From: Agrypnia vestita
Taxonomy: Eukaryota; Arthropoda; Insecta; Trichoptera; Phryganeidae
Reading direction: 5' to 3'
NCBI GenBank assembly: GCA_016648135.1
Contig: JADDOH010023149.1
Span: forward strand, 62,001-126,000
Length of the DNA: 64,000 nucleotides
Made by a program: the position numbers and the translations under genes. Each line of letters starts with the position of its first letter. Position 1 is the stretch's first letter. This document shows positions 23,116 through 33,417 of this stretch, piece after piece. The notes below the pieces were generated by a model, which did no database searches, was not told the DNA's origin, and saw only the letters and a program-made list of their open reading frames with translations.

Positions 23116-23799
23116 ATGATAACGTAATTAAAATATATCTGCGATGATTTCCGACATCGATGTTCGAGTGAATTTTTTTTTACTAACTGATAATTTTAAT
23201 AATAATACATAGATAGACTTAATTTGGGGCTGGGAATACATTAAAGTATTTTTAGTTCAGTCCTGTAAAAATTATTATTTTATATTCGTTTTTTTTTATA
23301 TTCATCCTACCTTCGGATTAACGTAGAGTATTGAAGGTTAACTCTATTTAAATAATTTCTATTGAAAGCCAAGTACCTATTTTAATATATTTTATTTACT
23401 TATAACGGTGGCAGAAATTTCAGTTATCTTGGCAATTGTTATTTGTTTTTTTAAATGTGTATTTACGTGTTTTGTTTAATATATTTTAGAGTATTATTAG
23501 GGTAAATCTTTTTAATTCCGAAAACATCGAATTAATTGAGTATGTCGACTGTCCCTGAATATAACTTTTATGACATTTTTGTAATAACAGCGTACAAAAA
23601 TTTATCGTACCCAGGCCCGCATAAGTTACACCTTATAAGTGTTATTATTTACTGAAAATTACGATTTTAAGGCGTAAATAAACCTTTAAATCATCTAAAT
23701 ATTGACTCTGAATTCGGCCCTCAGTGTCGCTCCTCCCCATGCAACAAAATATGCACAAAACAGTAAATTATTTTGGGTTCTAGTAATAGCCGATTTCCA
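23116..23799. other. AT-rich intergenic sequence
   Basis: Nothing recognised. Confidence 0.4.
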
Positions 23800-24030
23800 C
23801 GAGGCGTCACTGTAGGATCCGGCGCGACCCCCGTCCTGAGAAAGTTCCCTAAGAAAAGTCCGATCCCGGTACTTATCTATGCATTGGCGCATTATCTGGC
23901 GCAAGTTGCGCGGAATAATCCCCGCGGAGGCGGGTCCCGGGCAAACACCGCGCGGGCTTCCGCCGGTTACAATATTCCGCCCCATTTCCACCCCCGACGT
24001 TCGGCTAATAAGGTTCGATAATCGCACCGA
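23800..24030. other. GC-rich, CpG-rich island
   Basis: About 230 bp with many CG dinucleotides. All six frames are relatively open, as expected of GC-rich DNA, and none is recognisable. It could be unique conserved DNA or a gene edge. Confidence 0.4.
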
Positions 24031-24342
24031 ACAAGGAATTTTACCACGAAAATACGTTCAATGTTTTGAATCCTGTGAAAATCTGTTTAAGAAAGATCTA
24101 CTTATTTATTAATGTATATTATAGATGTCTCGCAGAGACGAAACTGTAGTTTTTATGGGAAAGTAGGTATAGAAGTCTTTTGGGTGTAAGGTGGAAAGGT
24201 TGTTACAATGCATATATGAAGTGTGGCATGTAATTCAAATATATACACTGTTGTATTTTGCTACAACTTTGTGGTTATTCATTATGAATATAATTAAACT
24301 AGTTAATTTTGTTTACACCATTAAAATTTATTTGGTAAAAAA

Positions 24343-24380
24343 ACCAACCGGTTTCGGAAACGACGTTCCTTCATCAGGGT
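24343..24380 (-). ncRNA. hammerhead ribozyme motif (PLE type)
   Basis: Minus strand: stem I ACC/GGT, core CTGATGA (24371-24377), stem II GGAA...TTCC, GAAA, stem III ACC/GGT, cleavage motif GTT. All core bases match the hammerhead consensus. It lies in the terminal repeat of the PLE. Confidence 0.7.
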
Positions 24381-24433
24381 ATACTCAATACTAATTGAAC
24401 TTTACAAAAATTATAAACAATCATACTTCAGTG

Positions 24434-25133
24434 TTAAGTGTCCAAATGGGGGTAAGTATTGGGGGGTGCGAAAGAAATAGGTGATAGGGTGAAAGGGAAC
24501 ATATTCAAAATAGGACTGTAAGTTAAATTTTTTTGGTTTTTAATAATAGATTCATTATTATTTATAGCTTTCTTAATCTCTAGGGCCTCTAAATTATTAA
24601 GGCGTCTACTTTTACTATCAATGTGAAGAATGTTGCCCCCTGTATTTTTATCAAAACTATGGTTACTCTCAATAATATGATTGGCAAATTCGGAAAAATT
24701 TGAATTATTTAAGCATCTTATATGTTCTTTAATCCTAATATAAAAATTACGACTCGTTTTTCCAATATAAAAAGAGGGACAGTCATTAATTTTAGTTTAT
24801 ATACACCCGAGTCAATTCGTGATCTTTATCTTTAACATTTCTCAAAAAGTTACCAATATTATTTGTTGTATAGCAAGCTGGTGTTATAGGGGGAGGGATA
24901 TTTTTCGAGCATTCAATTGAAAAATTGTCAATATATAAAATTCTACGCCATTGTTTAATATCATCGTTATTTTTGTAATTATTGAATAAAAATTTATTTG
25001 TGGCTATTTTATTAAGTTTTTTGTTTAGAATTTTATCAATCAAATTGGGAGAGTAACCATTGTTTGTGGCAATTTGTTTTATTATGGACAGCTCAGTAAG
25101 AAAAATTAATATCAGACAATGGAACGTTAACAA
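24434..25133 (-). pseudogene. PLE ORF C-terminal part with GIY-YIG endonuclease
   Basis: Minus frame: ELSIIKQIATNNGYSPNLID, then KILNKKLNKIATNKFLF (linker after RT), and after one frameshift near 24793 CPSFYIGKTSRNFYIRIKEH, then FANHIIESNHSF, and a tail ending at 24434. FYIGKTSR and the following Arg/His are the hallmark of GIY-YIG nucleases in PLEs. The nuclease nicks DNA for target-primed reverse transcription. Truncated upstream of the RT catalytic motifs; inactive. Confidence 0.8.
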
Positions 25134-25440
25134 GTCGGTGTATCATGGAATGGAATGGTTTTACCAAATAAATTTTAGTGGTGTAAACAAAGTTAACTAG
25201 TTTAATTATATTCAAATATATACAACTTCCAAAAATTAGTAGGCATGGTGTATTCTATCATGGGTGGAAATGGCGAATGTTACATTGTGTTAAGTGATCA
25301 CTTAAGCCAACCATACGATAGATCATAAGTCCTACACCCAAAAGACTTCTAAACCTACTTTCCCATAAAAAAACCACAGTTTATTTTCTGTGAGACTTCT
25401 ATAATATACATTAATTGATTAATAATGTGTATGTGACATG

Positions 25441-25999
25441 AAATCCAGTACTGTTTTGAAAGATTTGAACAAACTCAAAATATACTTCTTTATTTTATTT
25501 TATTTCTACGGTTTACACCTATTACAATAAAATAAAAATCTTATACATATCTAGATAACGGTGTACTGTATATATGTAAATATATATCAGCAAGCATGAT
25601 CATTTATAGATGTATACATATACATACTCGTATTATACATACACACATATGAAATTTATAGTACAATATCTTTTATAATAATTGTTGGATTGTTGTTTTT
25701 TTTTTGCTAGGGCATTTGATTATGCAAGAATAATGCATTTGTAAAAAGGGCCTTAAATACACGCAAGGAGGACATTCTTGTGCTCTGATCCAATCTCCTC
25801 TCATAAAAACGGGGTTTCGTTCATCTCTTTACAATTAAGTACTCTGTGACAGGATGTTTAAAAAAACGTACTTTTGCTAAGTACATATATCTCAAATTAA
25901 TAAAAGACAAAGTGTATGAACAAAGATATATGTATTCGTAACAATTAACAGTAAATGTCTCATAAGTCAAAGTTTGTTTTAAATATGGAAGTATTTTTC
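25441..25999. other. AT-rich intergenic sequence
   Basis: TA-dinucleotide-rich at 25560-25680. Nothing recognised. Confidence 0.4.
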
Positions 26000-26110
26000 A
26001 TAGGACTTACGACCTATCGTATGGCTGGCTAAAGTGATCACTTTACATAATGTAACGTTCACCAATTACATCCATGATAGACTACCACATTTATCAAATT
26101 TTTGAATGTT
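26000..26110. repeat. family X, partial copy
   Basis: TATGGCTGGCTAAAGTGATC and AATGTAACGTTCACCAATTA as in 3355-3560. Confidence 0.55.
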
Positions 26111-26370
26111 GTAAGTATCTTAACTTTACACACCTTGTCTCATATTTGAGTTGTATTTTAATTACCGCCCTCTGTGATTTGTGAATTTGTTCATTACCAT
26201 AAATTAGTGCAGATATTGTCATTGGTTTGAGATATCCATATGTTTGGTTTGGAGTTTTTAAAGTAATATTATTTTTATATGTATACTACATTCTTCTGAA
26301 TTGTTTACATTACAATAGAATACGCCTGACAATTATTTCAATTTTTAACTCCTTTTAGATTAGTTTTTAT

Positions 26371-26884
26371 ACAGGATTATTTGGAAAACATTAATAATCC
26401 CACAGAACTATATTCCTGTCTTGATTATGAGTCAAAAATGTTTAGGCAGCCATGACCTAATATCAATAGTTATAGAGATATGCGACATCAAATTTTGCAT
26501 TTTTTTCCAATATTTCTGACTTGTTTTCAATAAAGCGTTGGACTGTCATTACAGTAACTTATATCGATTACGAAAATTCATTTATTTCAATACAAGTTAA
26601 ATAAAATGATAAAAACCCTTAAAAATTTCCAATTGGAATGTTTTCCAATTAGAATTCGAAGTTTTATTTAGTATTTTATTTATTTATATTATTTATAAGT
26701 TACTGTAATGAAAATCCAATGTTTTACAAAAATAAGTCAGAATATTGAAAAAAAAATGACAACTTTGATGTCGCATATCTCCATAACTATTGATATTAGG
26801 TCATAATAGCTTCAACATTTTCGACTAATAATCAAGGCAGGAATACAGTCCTGGGAGGTTATTAATGTTTTCCAAATAACCCTT
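26371..26884. mobile_element. foldback element family E (0.5-kb palindrome)
   Basis: Both halves are inverse copies: ACAGGATTATTTGGAAAACA at the left against TGTTTTCCAAATAACCCTTT at the right, and GACCTAATATCAATAGTTAT against its inverse at 26790-26812. The central loop is short and AT-rich. Same family as 36986-37520. No transposase. Confidence 0.75.
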
Positions 26885-26984
26885 TACATTCAGAATAGTT
26901 TGAGTATGTTCTAGTTTTGAAGAACACCATTCTGGATTTTATCCCCAAATACTAACAATTCTTCTTTACCATATATAAAATAAG

Positions 26985-27110
26985 GTATTTTGTCTCTATG
27001 AGACATCTATATATGTATATTTTGATTAATGATGGCCCCCTTGGGATAAAATCTAGTATTGTGTTCTTGAAAAATTTGAACATACTCAAAATATTCTGAG
27101 TTATTTAAGA
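26985..27110. repeat. family X, partial copy
   Basis: TCTATGAGACATCTATATAT, GGGATAAAATCTAGTATTGT and AACATACTCAAAATATTCTG. Confidence 0.55.
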
Positions 27111-27445
27111 GTTAAGAGACTAAATCATACATTATGCATATAATAAATTATACACTTATATTATTGATGTAATAGGCGTTTAGAAATAAAGAAGAATTTA
27201 AACTCGGGTATTAATTTTCTTAACAATATTACATTTACCAACTCCTTACCTCTACTCTCAATATTCCTGCTACAACTACTCTTCCATGTCACACCAGTAT
27301 CTTCAGCTTCTTTTGACAGTACCTAATTAATTATTTGTATTTCTACCTAAGGTCGTGTTTTCAATATTTTAAAGGAATTAGATTAATTATTTATTAATTT
27401 TATTAAAAATAAATTGAAATGACAGAAGCCAGCCCGTAACAATAT

Positions 27446-27928
27446 TGTAACGAGATGCTCAAAAGAATTTACGCCCTGTTCAAATTCTTATTAATACGTC
27501 ATAACACTATCGAAGGATTGAGAACGGTCTATAACAATCTAAGGATGATCTACAACCTTCGGAAAACGTCTAGAAACGCCTGGTACAACTAAGAAGCGAC
27601 GAGAACCTTCCCCTAAACACCAAAATAATCTATAAAGTATGAAAATATCTGCATTTAGGTATAAATACAGAACAGAGCCGCGGCGCGAGTTCAATTGTCG
27701 TGTTTGACAGTTTTTCGAAGTACGCGCGAGACAACGCCCAGTGTGGCCAGTCGTGAATTGCGAAGTGATAAATAAAGTGTTCATTTACGAGTGATAGTTA
27801 TATAGCGAAATAGTGTAATTTTAAGAATAGCTTAAGTTTAATTCTTGTTATGTGACTTTGTACATTTAATAATTAATCAATAATTTCCCTTATTTCCATT
27901 CATTCCTCGCTAGCCACGACACGTGACA
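27446..27928 (+). mobile_element. solo LTR (gypsy-type), family L1
   Basis: Starts TGTAACGAGATG and ends CACGACACGTGACA (TGT...ACA ends). TATAAAT at 27660-27666 and AATAAA at 27771-27776 give the promoter and poly(A) signals of an LTR. Its middle (GTCTAGAAA, AGAAGCGACG, CTAAACACC, ATAATCTA) matches the minus-strand LTR at 44634-45165. The flanking 4-mers ATAT and ATAC could be a decayed target duplication. No internal coding region adjoins. Confidence 0.65.
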
Positions 27929-27929
27929 A

Positions 27930-28503
27930 TACTATAAAATGTATAATTTATTTTTCATTGATATGTCTAACATAATGATATCGTTTCCATTCAACAAATG
28001 ACGTACACAGTCAGTTAAGGGATGATGGCTCTTTGTGAGATGGAGAACGCAGATACATCCCCGTTCGTCTTCATACCCCATTGTCTCTTTACAAACCCAT
28101 CAAACAGCGATCCAATACCATCATTAGTCAATCTATTACCACCGCCATGACCGCTCGTTCCGTACAAATTGACGATGCCTTCCTCGCTAGATTAATGGAC
28201 TACACCATGTTAGGTGGAACAATAAAGACGTTCTTAATTAAGGTGACAGTCTGTGCATTTGTAAAGGTCCATAGATCACGGGGAGAGGACCTCCCCGGGC
28301 GGCGGCCGGGACAATGGCGAGGCCTTAATGTGGAACTAAGAGCGGATGGTAATGTATTGGGGAAAGTCTGAGGTTATCTCCCGGTCTGGAAGATCGTAAG
28401 GAATCTCGCGGACAATGGATGAATGGAGCCCGAATCGTCCGAGATTGTATAACACACGCCGGGCGGGAGGGGGTAATGGACCGTCTGTGGAAAGGTTCAA
28501 TTC
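27930..28503. other. unclassified; GC-rich patch
   Basis: 28255-28500 is GC-rich and includes GGGCGGCGGCCGGG. The open frame at 28081-28371 spans it but has no recognised domain. Confidence 0.35.
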
Positions 28504-28920
28504 GTGCACAAGGCGATACAGAAATTAATATTGATGGACTTAATGTTTAAGATAATTACTAAGTCTAGCATTCTTGATACATACGACAAGAGACTCGAAA
28601 AATTTCACCTCATCCCTTTAAACAAAAGAAGAAATACTACAGACCTAATGACTCTCTACAAAATAGTCAATAACAAACTAGACAGCCCCTCAATACTGTC
28701 ACAAATATACATTAACATCCCTGTCCGATCAATGAGGTCTCCAAGCCATGTACACATACACAACACCAATCTAGGCTATTTCTCTCCTCTACCTAGAATG
28801 ATCAATCAATTTAACGAGATATCGTCCAGAGACTGCAAAATTTATATATTCTTCATGACACCAACTCGGTTCAAAAGTGAAATATTGATAAACTTGATGG
28901 ACGGTCCCTCAAGCGTGTAA
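28504..28920 (+). pseudogene. LINE ORF2 C-terminal fragment
   Basis: A 138-codon plus frame reads DTYDKRLEKFHLIPLNKRRN, TTDLMTLYKIVNN, DSPSILSQIYINIPVR, then GYFSPLPRMINQFNEIS. This is the C-terminal signature of Jockey/I-like ORF2 proteins (RR..DL..LYKI.NN, VP.R, SP.PRM...N). An AT-rich 3' region runs to about 29160. RT and endonuclease are absent. Confidence 0.75.
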
Positions 28921-29282
28921 TACATGCTCGTCATAGACACACAATGTTGACCTTGGAACCCGTGCACTCGCCGTAAACCTGTCAAACTAGTATTTATATT
29001 ATACTCAATAATATTTACAATTTATTTATCTTTAAGATACTTTTTATTATTAATTTATTTATTTTTATCATTAATTGTGTACTATGTAAAATATTATTTA
29101 TTTATTTATTTTAAAAAATTATTGATTACCGATATATATTTATGTAAAATAATTGTCTGTAAACTTGTACTCATAGATGGTCACTAATTGACCATCTATT
29201 AAGGTCATCAATGATATGTTAATGGTCTGTATGTCTAGTTTCTGGGATATTCTTCCGTGTATATGTGACCTCTAGGGCTGAA
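28921..29282. other. AT-rich, probable LINE 3' UTR
   Basis: Follows the LINE fragment. Rich in TTTATTTATT runs; no other feature. Confidence 0.4.
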
Positions 29283-29314
29283 GATTCGGATTCCATTGCA
29301 GGATCCATCATCAG
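29283..29314 (-). ncRNA. decayed hammerhead-like motif
   Basis: Minus strand CTGATGA (29308-29314), a stem II GGAT...ATCC, then GAATC in place of GAAAC. The core A14 change should abolish activity. Confidence 0.35.
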
Positions 29315-29394
29315 GGCTCATGTGATGGTATGTGTTGATGTGAAGGTTAAATATTGGCTTACAATACCGTACCTAAGTCAGGGTGTGTTCAAAA

Positions 29395-29490
29395 TTGTGT
29401 TAGGTTAATCAGCCTTGATGATTGTGATCACTTTACACAATTTAACGTTCCCCATGATGTATATATGTTTTAGTTATACAACTTCTTTCG
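29395..29490. repeat. family X, partial copy
   Basis: TGATCACTTTACACAATTTAA and ACGTTCCCC match the family. Confidence 0.4.
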
Positions 29491-29564
29491 TGTGTGAGTT
29501 GTATTTTTACTACCTGCAGTCCAAAGCTTACTAACGGCAGTCCAAAGCTTTGTCATTCCCATAA

Positions 29565-29750
29565 TCCAATACAGGTGGTTTGATAATGAGCTATCGCCTC
29601 GCGATCCAAAGGTCGCAGGGTCGAACCTCACTCCAGACCAGCAAGTTAATCCTATTTTCATAGCACAAGAGTTTAGCTTAGTTTGAAAATAGTAAGAATA
29701 TTCATTTGACACGTATTCCATGTTCATATCTCTATTTTATTTTTTTAAAT
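29565..29750 (+). mobile_element. tRNA-derived SINE family 2
   Basis: A-box-like TGGTTTGATAATGAGCTATC and B-box-like GGGTCGAACCTC lie about 35 nt apart. The body is CAGCAAGTTAATCCTATTTT, GCACAAGAGTTTAGCTTAGT, GAATATTCATTTGACACGTA. The most complete copy of this family here. Confidence 0.7.
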
Positions 29751-29789
29751 CTTTATTTTGATTGGAGTATAAAGCAATATCGTTTATAC

Positions 29790-30005
29790 CTATGTGTAGG
29801 TATATGAGATTCTTCAAAAAGACTCCCCAAAAAAATTTCCCAAAAAATTCCCCAAAAAGACTTCCATACCTCCTTTCCCATACAAAAATATAGCTTCGTC
29901 TCCATGAGACATCTATAATACATCCTAATGTCCCCCTGGGGATAAAATCCAGTATTGTGTTCTTTAAAAATTTGGACATACTCAATATATTCTGAATACA
30001 AAATA
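29790..30005. repeat. family X copy
   Basis: ATAGCTTCGTCTCCATGAGA, CATCTATAATACAT, GGGGATAAAATCCAGTATTG and ACATACTCAATATATTCTGA. Confidence 0.6.
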
Positions 30006-30009
30006 ATTA

Positions 30010-30535
30010 TTCTGGATCGGTGTGAAGTCTTCACTCTTCACAACCAAACCTCCAAAGACCCAAATTTAATGATGATGACTTGTATTGTAATTATGCTGAC
30101 GAATTATTCAAAATCAAAAACGTCAACTTCTTCAAAAATAGCCAATTCCCATTGGCTGATCGTCTGGTGACGCGCTGCAGCACCTGGGCAACTTTGTTCA
30201 TCATCGCATGCAGCTGACATCTATTGTCTGGCGGAGGAACCGAACGATTTATGTGCCGCAAAGTCCCACATACCGCTTACATTGCCAAACAAAATAGTTA
30301 CGGTCCTTCCTCTTTAATTACGCCGGGTGACATCTAGCGGAAATTTATCGGCAAAACTCGGCCCGTACATACCTCGTGGAAAGGAGGGTGGTGTTGTATT
30401 TTGTAGTTAACCCCTTGAGTGTCAAACGGCCAAACATCCCTTTAATTGACTCTCTTTCATTACGCGGATATTTAATAATCACATTTTTAATTAACTTTAT
30501 TTAAATACCCTCCAAAATTGTTTTTTACCCAACCT
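30010..30535. other. unclassified; GC-richer patch
   Basis: 30165-30380 is GC-richer and includes GTGACATCTAGCGGAAA. No gene recognised. Confidence 0.35.
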
Positions 30536-30563
30536 CTTTCGATAACTATCATTTCTTCGTCAG
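30536..30563 (-). ncRNA. hammerhead-like core (PLE type), decayed stems
   Basis: Minus strand CTGACGA (30557-30563), stem II weak, then GAAAG. Core motifs are kept but stem III is lost. The context TTTTACCCAACC resembles other PLE termini. Confidence 0.4.
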
Positions 30564-30940
30564 GATGATAAAAAAACTTATCCAAATATGCAATTATTAC
30601 ACTGCATTATTATACAAATACCGCACACTTTTTAACAATCACTGCAATCAAATCACACATTACCCCACAGCATTGTACCTATAATTTTTTTAAATTATTA
30701 AAAAAAAAATTTATTCCATCCCATATTTTCTTCCATCTCCCTCCCATCACCCCTAGAATTCACTATAATATTACTGGTTTTCCGATAATTGCAGTTTTTT
30801 AATCTTAATATTATTATCAGATAATAATAATGAACAATAGCGTAGAAATACATAAACAAATTTTCCAAAAAACTAATTAAAAATTAACCATTTTATTATA
30901 TTCAAGAACACATTCTTATGTGAAGTTGCAATTATAACAA

Positions 30941-31062
30941 TTAGAAAGACATACAGAAAAATAAAATTCACGAAAAATTTTTTGGCTGCTACCGGGATTC
31001 GAACCACGGATCTCCTCCTATCCGGGGCAGGCGCGTTATCCAATCATTACGCTACAGCGGTC
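30941..31062 (-). mobile_element. tRNA-Arg-like SINE family 1
   Basis: The minus strand starts GACCGCTG, with A box TAGCGTAATGATTGGA, loop CCCCGGA (anticodon CCG position), and B box GGTTCGAATCC. The tRNA-like part is 30984-31062, followed by a tail with CGTGAATTT.ATTTTTCTGTATG. Acceptor pairing is imperfect, so it is a SINE head and not a working tRNA. Confidence 0.7.
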
Positions 31063-31264
31063 TTGTACATTTTCGTCAATATATCGACCTTATATGTAAG
31101 TCTCATTTATCAACTGATACATTTAATACCATTTTTAGAGCAATCCACTTTTTCTGGTACGGCAGGCACAAATCACTTTGTGTTACTGCCGCTAGAAGAC
31201 GCCAGAATAAACCGTTTAATTCATTTTTTTTATTTTTGGACACATTTGATACAACATACACCTA
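31063..31264. other. spacer between head-to-head SINEs
   Basis: Unclassified. The two SINEs point outward from it. Confidence 0.4.
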
Positions 31265-31350
31265 CACCGGATAGGAGATCCTTGGTTCGAACCCCGGTAG
31301 CAGCCAAATATTTTTTCGTGAATTTGATTTTTCTGTATGTCTTTCTTATT
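31265..31350 (+). mobile_element. tRNA-Arg-like SINE family 1, 5'-truncated
   Basis: Begins in the anticodon region (CCGGATAGGAGATCC), keeps the B box GGTTCGAACCCC, and has the tail TTTTTTCGTGAATTTGATTT. Inverted relative to the copy at 30941-31062. Confidence 0.65.
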
Positions 31351-31359
31351 GATTAATTA

Positions 31360-31884
31360 ATTCGATTTTAAAAATTAAATAAATTGCATTACCCCCGAGT
31401 TTTAAAGTGTTACTGTGAGATTTTAAAACGATAATAAATGCATATATATCCCAATATTCTGGGTATTTGACAATAAATTAGAAACACCTAGAAAACAGAA
31501 ATATACGAGAAAATTCCAAAAATCGAGAATTTTTAAAACTACGAAACTCAGTCATATTTTGAAAGCAGCGAAAAACCATCCAACGTAAGTGAACGGGCAA
31601 AGTAAAATCAGCGATAAACATGCTAACATAGACAATCGGCGAAAAAAGTTCCTATCTATGAAATATTCTAGTAGCAAGATAGTGCAAATTAAGAAATAGT
31701 GTTCTAGTTATATTAATGTCCAATCACTGAGTTTTCTAAATGTAATGCATTTATAGTGCTTCATTTGGATCCCAAGACGCTAATCTATGACAATACCAGT
31801 TATGTCATAGGTACTAGCCAAATAATCACAGAACATGGTTTGTGTCTTAGCTAAGCCCTAGTATATAGTCATAGTTTATTTTTG
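31360..31884. other. AT-rich unclassified sequence
   Basis: Nothing recognised. Confidence 0.4.
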
Positions 31885-32060
31885 ACAGTCCACGGAGAGG
31901 TGGTGGTAGAAATGTGCGTAAACTGCCGCTTGCGCATCCCAGGTTCGCGCCCTACCTCCAGCCGTGTAATTTCGTTTTTTAAGTCGTGAATTCGAATGAA
32001 ATTACGGACGTTACAAGAAGTTGCGGACAGACAGACACACAACAAAAAAAAAATTTTTTT
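31885..32060 (+). mobile_element. possible third tRNA-derived SINE
   Basis: AGGTGGTGGTAGAAATGTGC resembles an A box and AGGTTCGCGCCCT a B box (31941-31953). A tail follows with GTTGCGGACAGACAGACAC and poly(A). A similar tail (GACGGACGG..., CAGACAGACAACAAAA) is at 1645-1675. Confidence 0.4.
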
Positions 32061-32509
32061 TAATAAAAATTCAAGATAACGTAGATCCGTTTAGTCTTCC
32101 GTACATTAACTGAATTGGGGATAGAAACTGAATTAAATAACAAACAATGCTTCTCTGTCCAACATTTCATTTACATATTTAAAATGGCATATTTTTTTTA
32201 AATAAGAATAAAAGAAAACCAAAGATGTCTCAATAATAATAATTTCTCAGAACTTGTAAATCATATTTTAGAGCCAGGCCACACATTTAAAAGAAATAAA
32301 ATGGCATTGAAATTCTTAATGAAAATAATGGCGGCTCAAAGTTTCATAACTTAGAAATGTTCGCAATCAAAAAGTCCCTCAACGCCAATCTAACATATTA
32401 AATAACCAATTAAATTTAACGAATAACCCATCTTTATATATTCACAATTTCAATGTCTCCCGGTCATTATTTACATATTTAATTTATGGAACATTTATTG
32501 CGTGTCCGT
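32061..32509. other. A-rich unclassified sequence
   Basis: Nothing recognised. Confidence 0.4.
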
Positions 32510-32537
32510 CTCGACGAAGGTACGCCTGTATCGAAAC
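32510..32537 (+). ncRNA. decayed hammerhead-like motif
   Basis: CTCGACGA (core disrupted), stem II GGTAC-GCCT-GTATC, then GAAACCGGC. Typical PLE context but an imperfect core. Confidence 0.4.
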
Positions 32538-32996
32538 CGGCAAGCATTAAAAATAATCAAAGTGATTATTTTTTTACAATTAATAATAACGTCAAACCAC
32601 AGAATTATTATAAAGATTATATTTAAAGTAAAATCTGTATAATAAATGATCATTTGTTTAAAAAAAAAAATTCTGGAAAAAATCTGTTATTTTTTATTAT
32701 TTTACTAATTTAGCACTAACACAGGCATGAAGTTCTCGTTAATTTTATGGTGGCAGGATGGTGTTGCGGAATACTAACAAAAATCACTGTAGATGCTTTA
32801 CATTATATCTACAGCCTAGACACATGAATATTGTTATTATAACAATTATATTTTAGTCAACATGCAATTGTTACATCGTCCGTGCACGCAATATTAAAAC
32901 AGTTTCAGGTCATTTATACCCAGACTACAAGAAGACTAGAATGTACAAAGGTACAAAATCACACAAGGAGGTTGTTTTCCTAATATGTTATAATAC
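32538..32996. other. AT-rich unclassified sequence
   Basis: Nothing recognised. Confidence 0.4.
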
Positions 32997-33417
32997 TGTA
33001 ACGTGATGGTAAAATTTAATTGAAATATCTCGAAAAACTCTCGTGAATTCTGGAACCATCTCCATATATAAAAAGGAACCGGCCCGCTACAGCGCTACAG
33101 TTGTTGTTTGGCATTTGCCGAGTGCGACATTACCAGGTGTAAAAACCGTAGCAGTGTAACCAGCGCGTGATTAATCGAGTGACGAGTGATTTTCGGCGCG
33201 AGTACCAACCGACAAGCGAGAAGTTTTCTAGTGCGGACAGAGCGATTTATGTAACGTGCATCAGTGTATGAGAGAAAAGTTATTCAGAGGTAATTAAAGT
33301 GCTGCGGAAATTCTAGAACGAATAACGAAATCGGATAATTAGTGTGTGAATTATTCCAGAAACATTTAGTGACTGAATTTAAAAACAGTGCTCTAGTTTA
33401 GTTCGTGTCCCGTGACA
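32997..33417 (+). mobile_element. solo LTR (gypsy-type)
   Basis: Starts TGTAACGTGATGG and ends CGTGTCCCGTGACA. TATATA at 33065-33070, then a GC-balanced R/U5-like stretch. Its ends match the L1 LTRs at 27446 and 44634. No clear target duplication and no internal region. Confidence 0.6.

Larger units (their letters stand above)
24289..25206 (-). mobile_element. Penelope-like element, truncated
   Basis: Bounded by inverted ~48-bp repeats: 24289-24340 (ACTAGTTAATTTTGTTTACA) and 25157-25206 (TGTAAACAAAGTTAACTAGT). It contains a GIY-YIG endonuclease remnant and a minus-strand hammerhead motif at one end. PLEs often carry rearranged terminal repeats. RT is missing except for its C-terminal linker. 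Confidence 0.75.
24115..25440. repeat. family X foldback pair enclosing a PLE
   Basis: The left arm (24115-24235: TATTATAGATGTCTCGCAGA, GGGAAAGTAGGT, TAGAAGTCTTTTGGGTGTA) recurs inverted at 25320-25430 (TACACCCAAAAGACTTCTAA, CCTACTTTCCCAT, GAGACTTCTATAATATACAT). The PLE lies between the arms, so it inserted into a foldback element. Confidence 0.65.

Noticed and set aside
30984..31062. tRNA-Arg(CCG) gene on the minus strand
   Set aside because: Acceptor and T stems do not pair well, a SINE tail follows, and inverted relatives exist; it is a SINE head.
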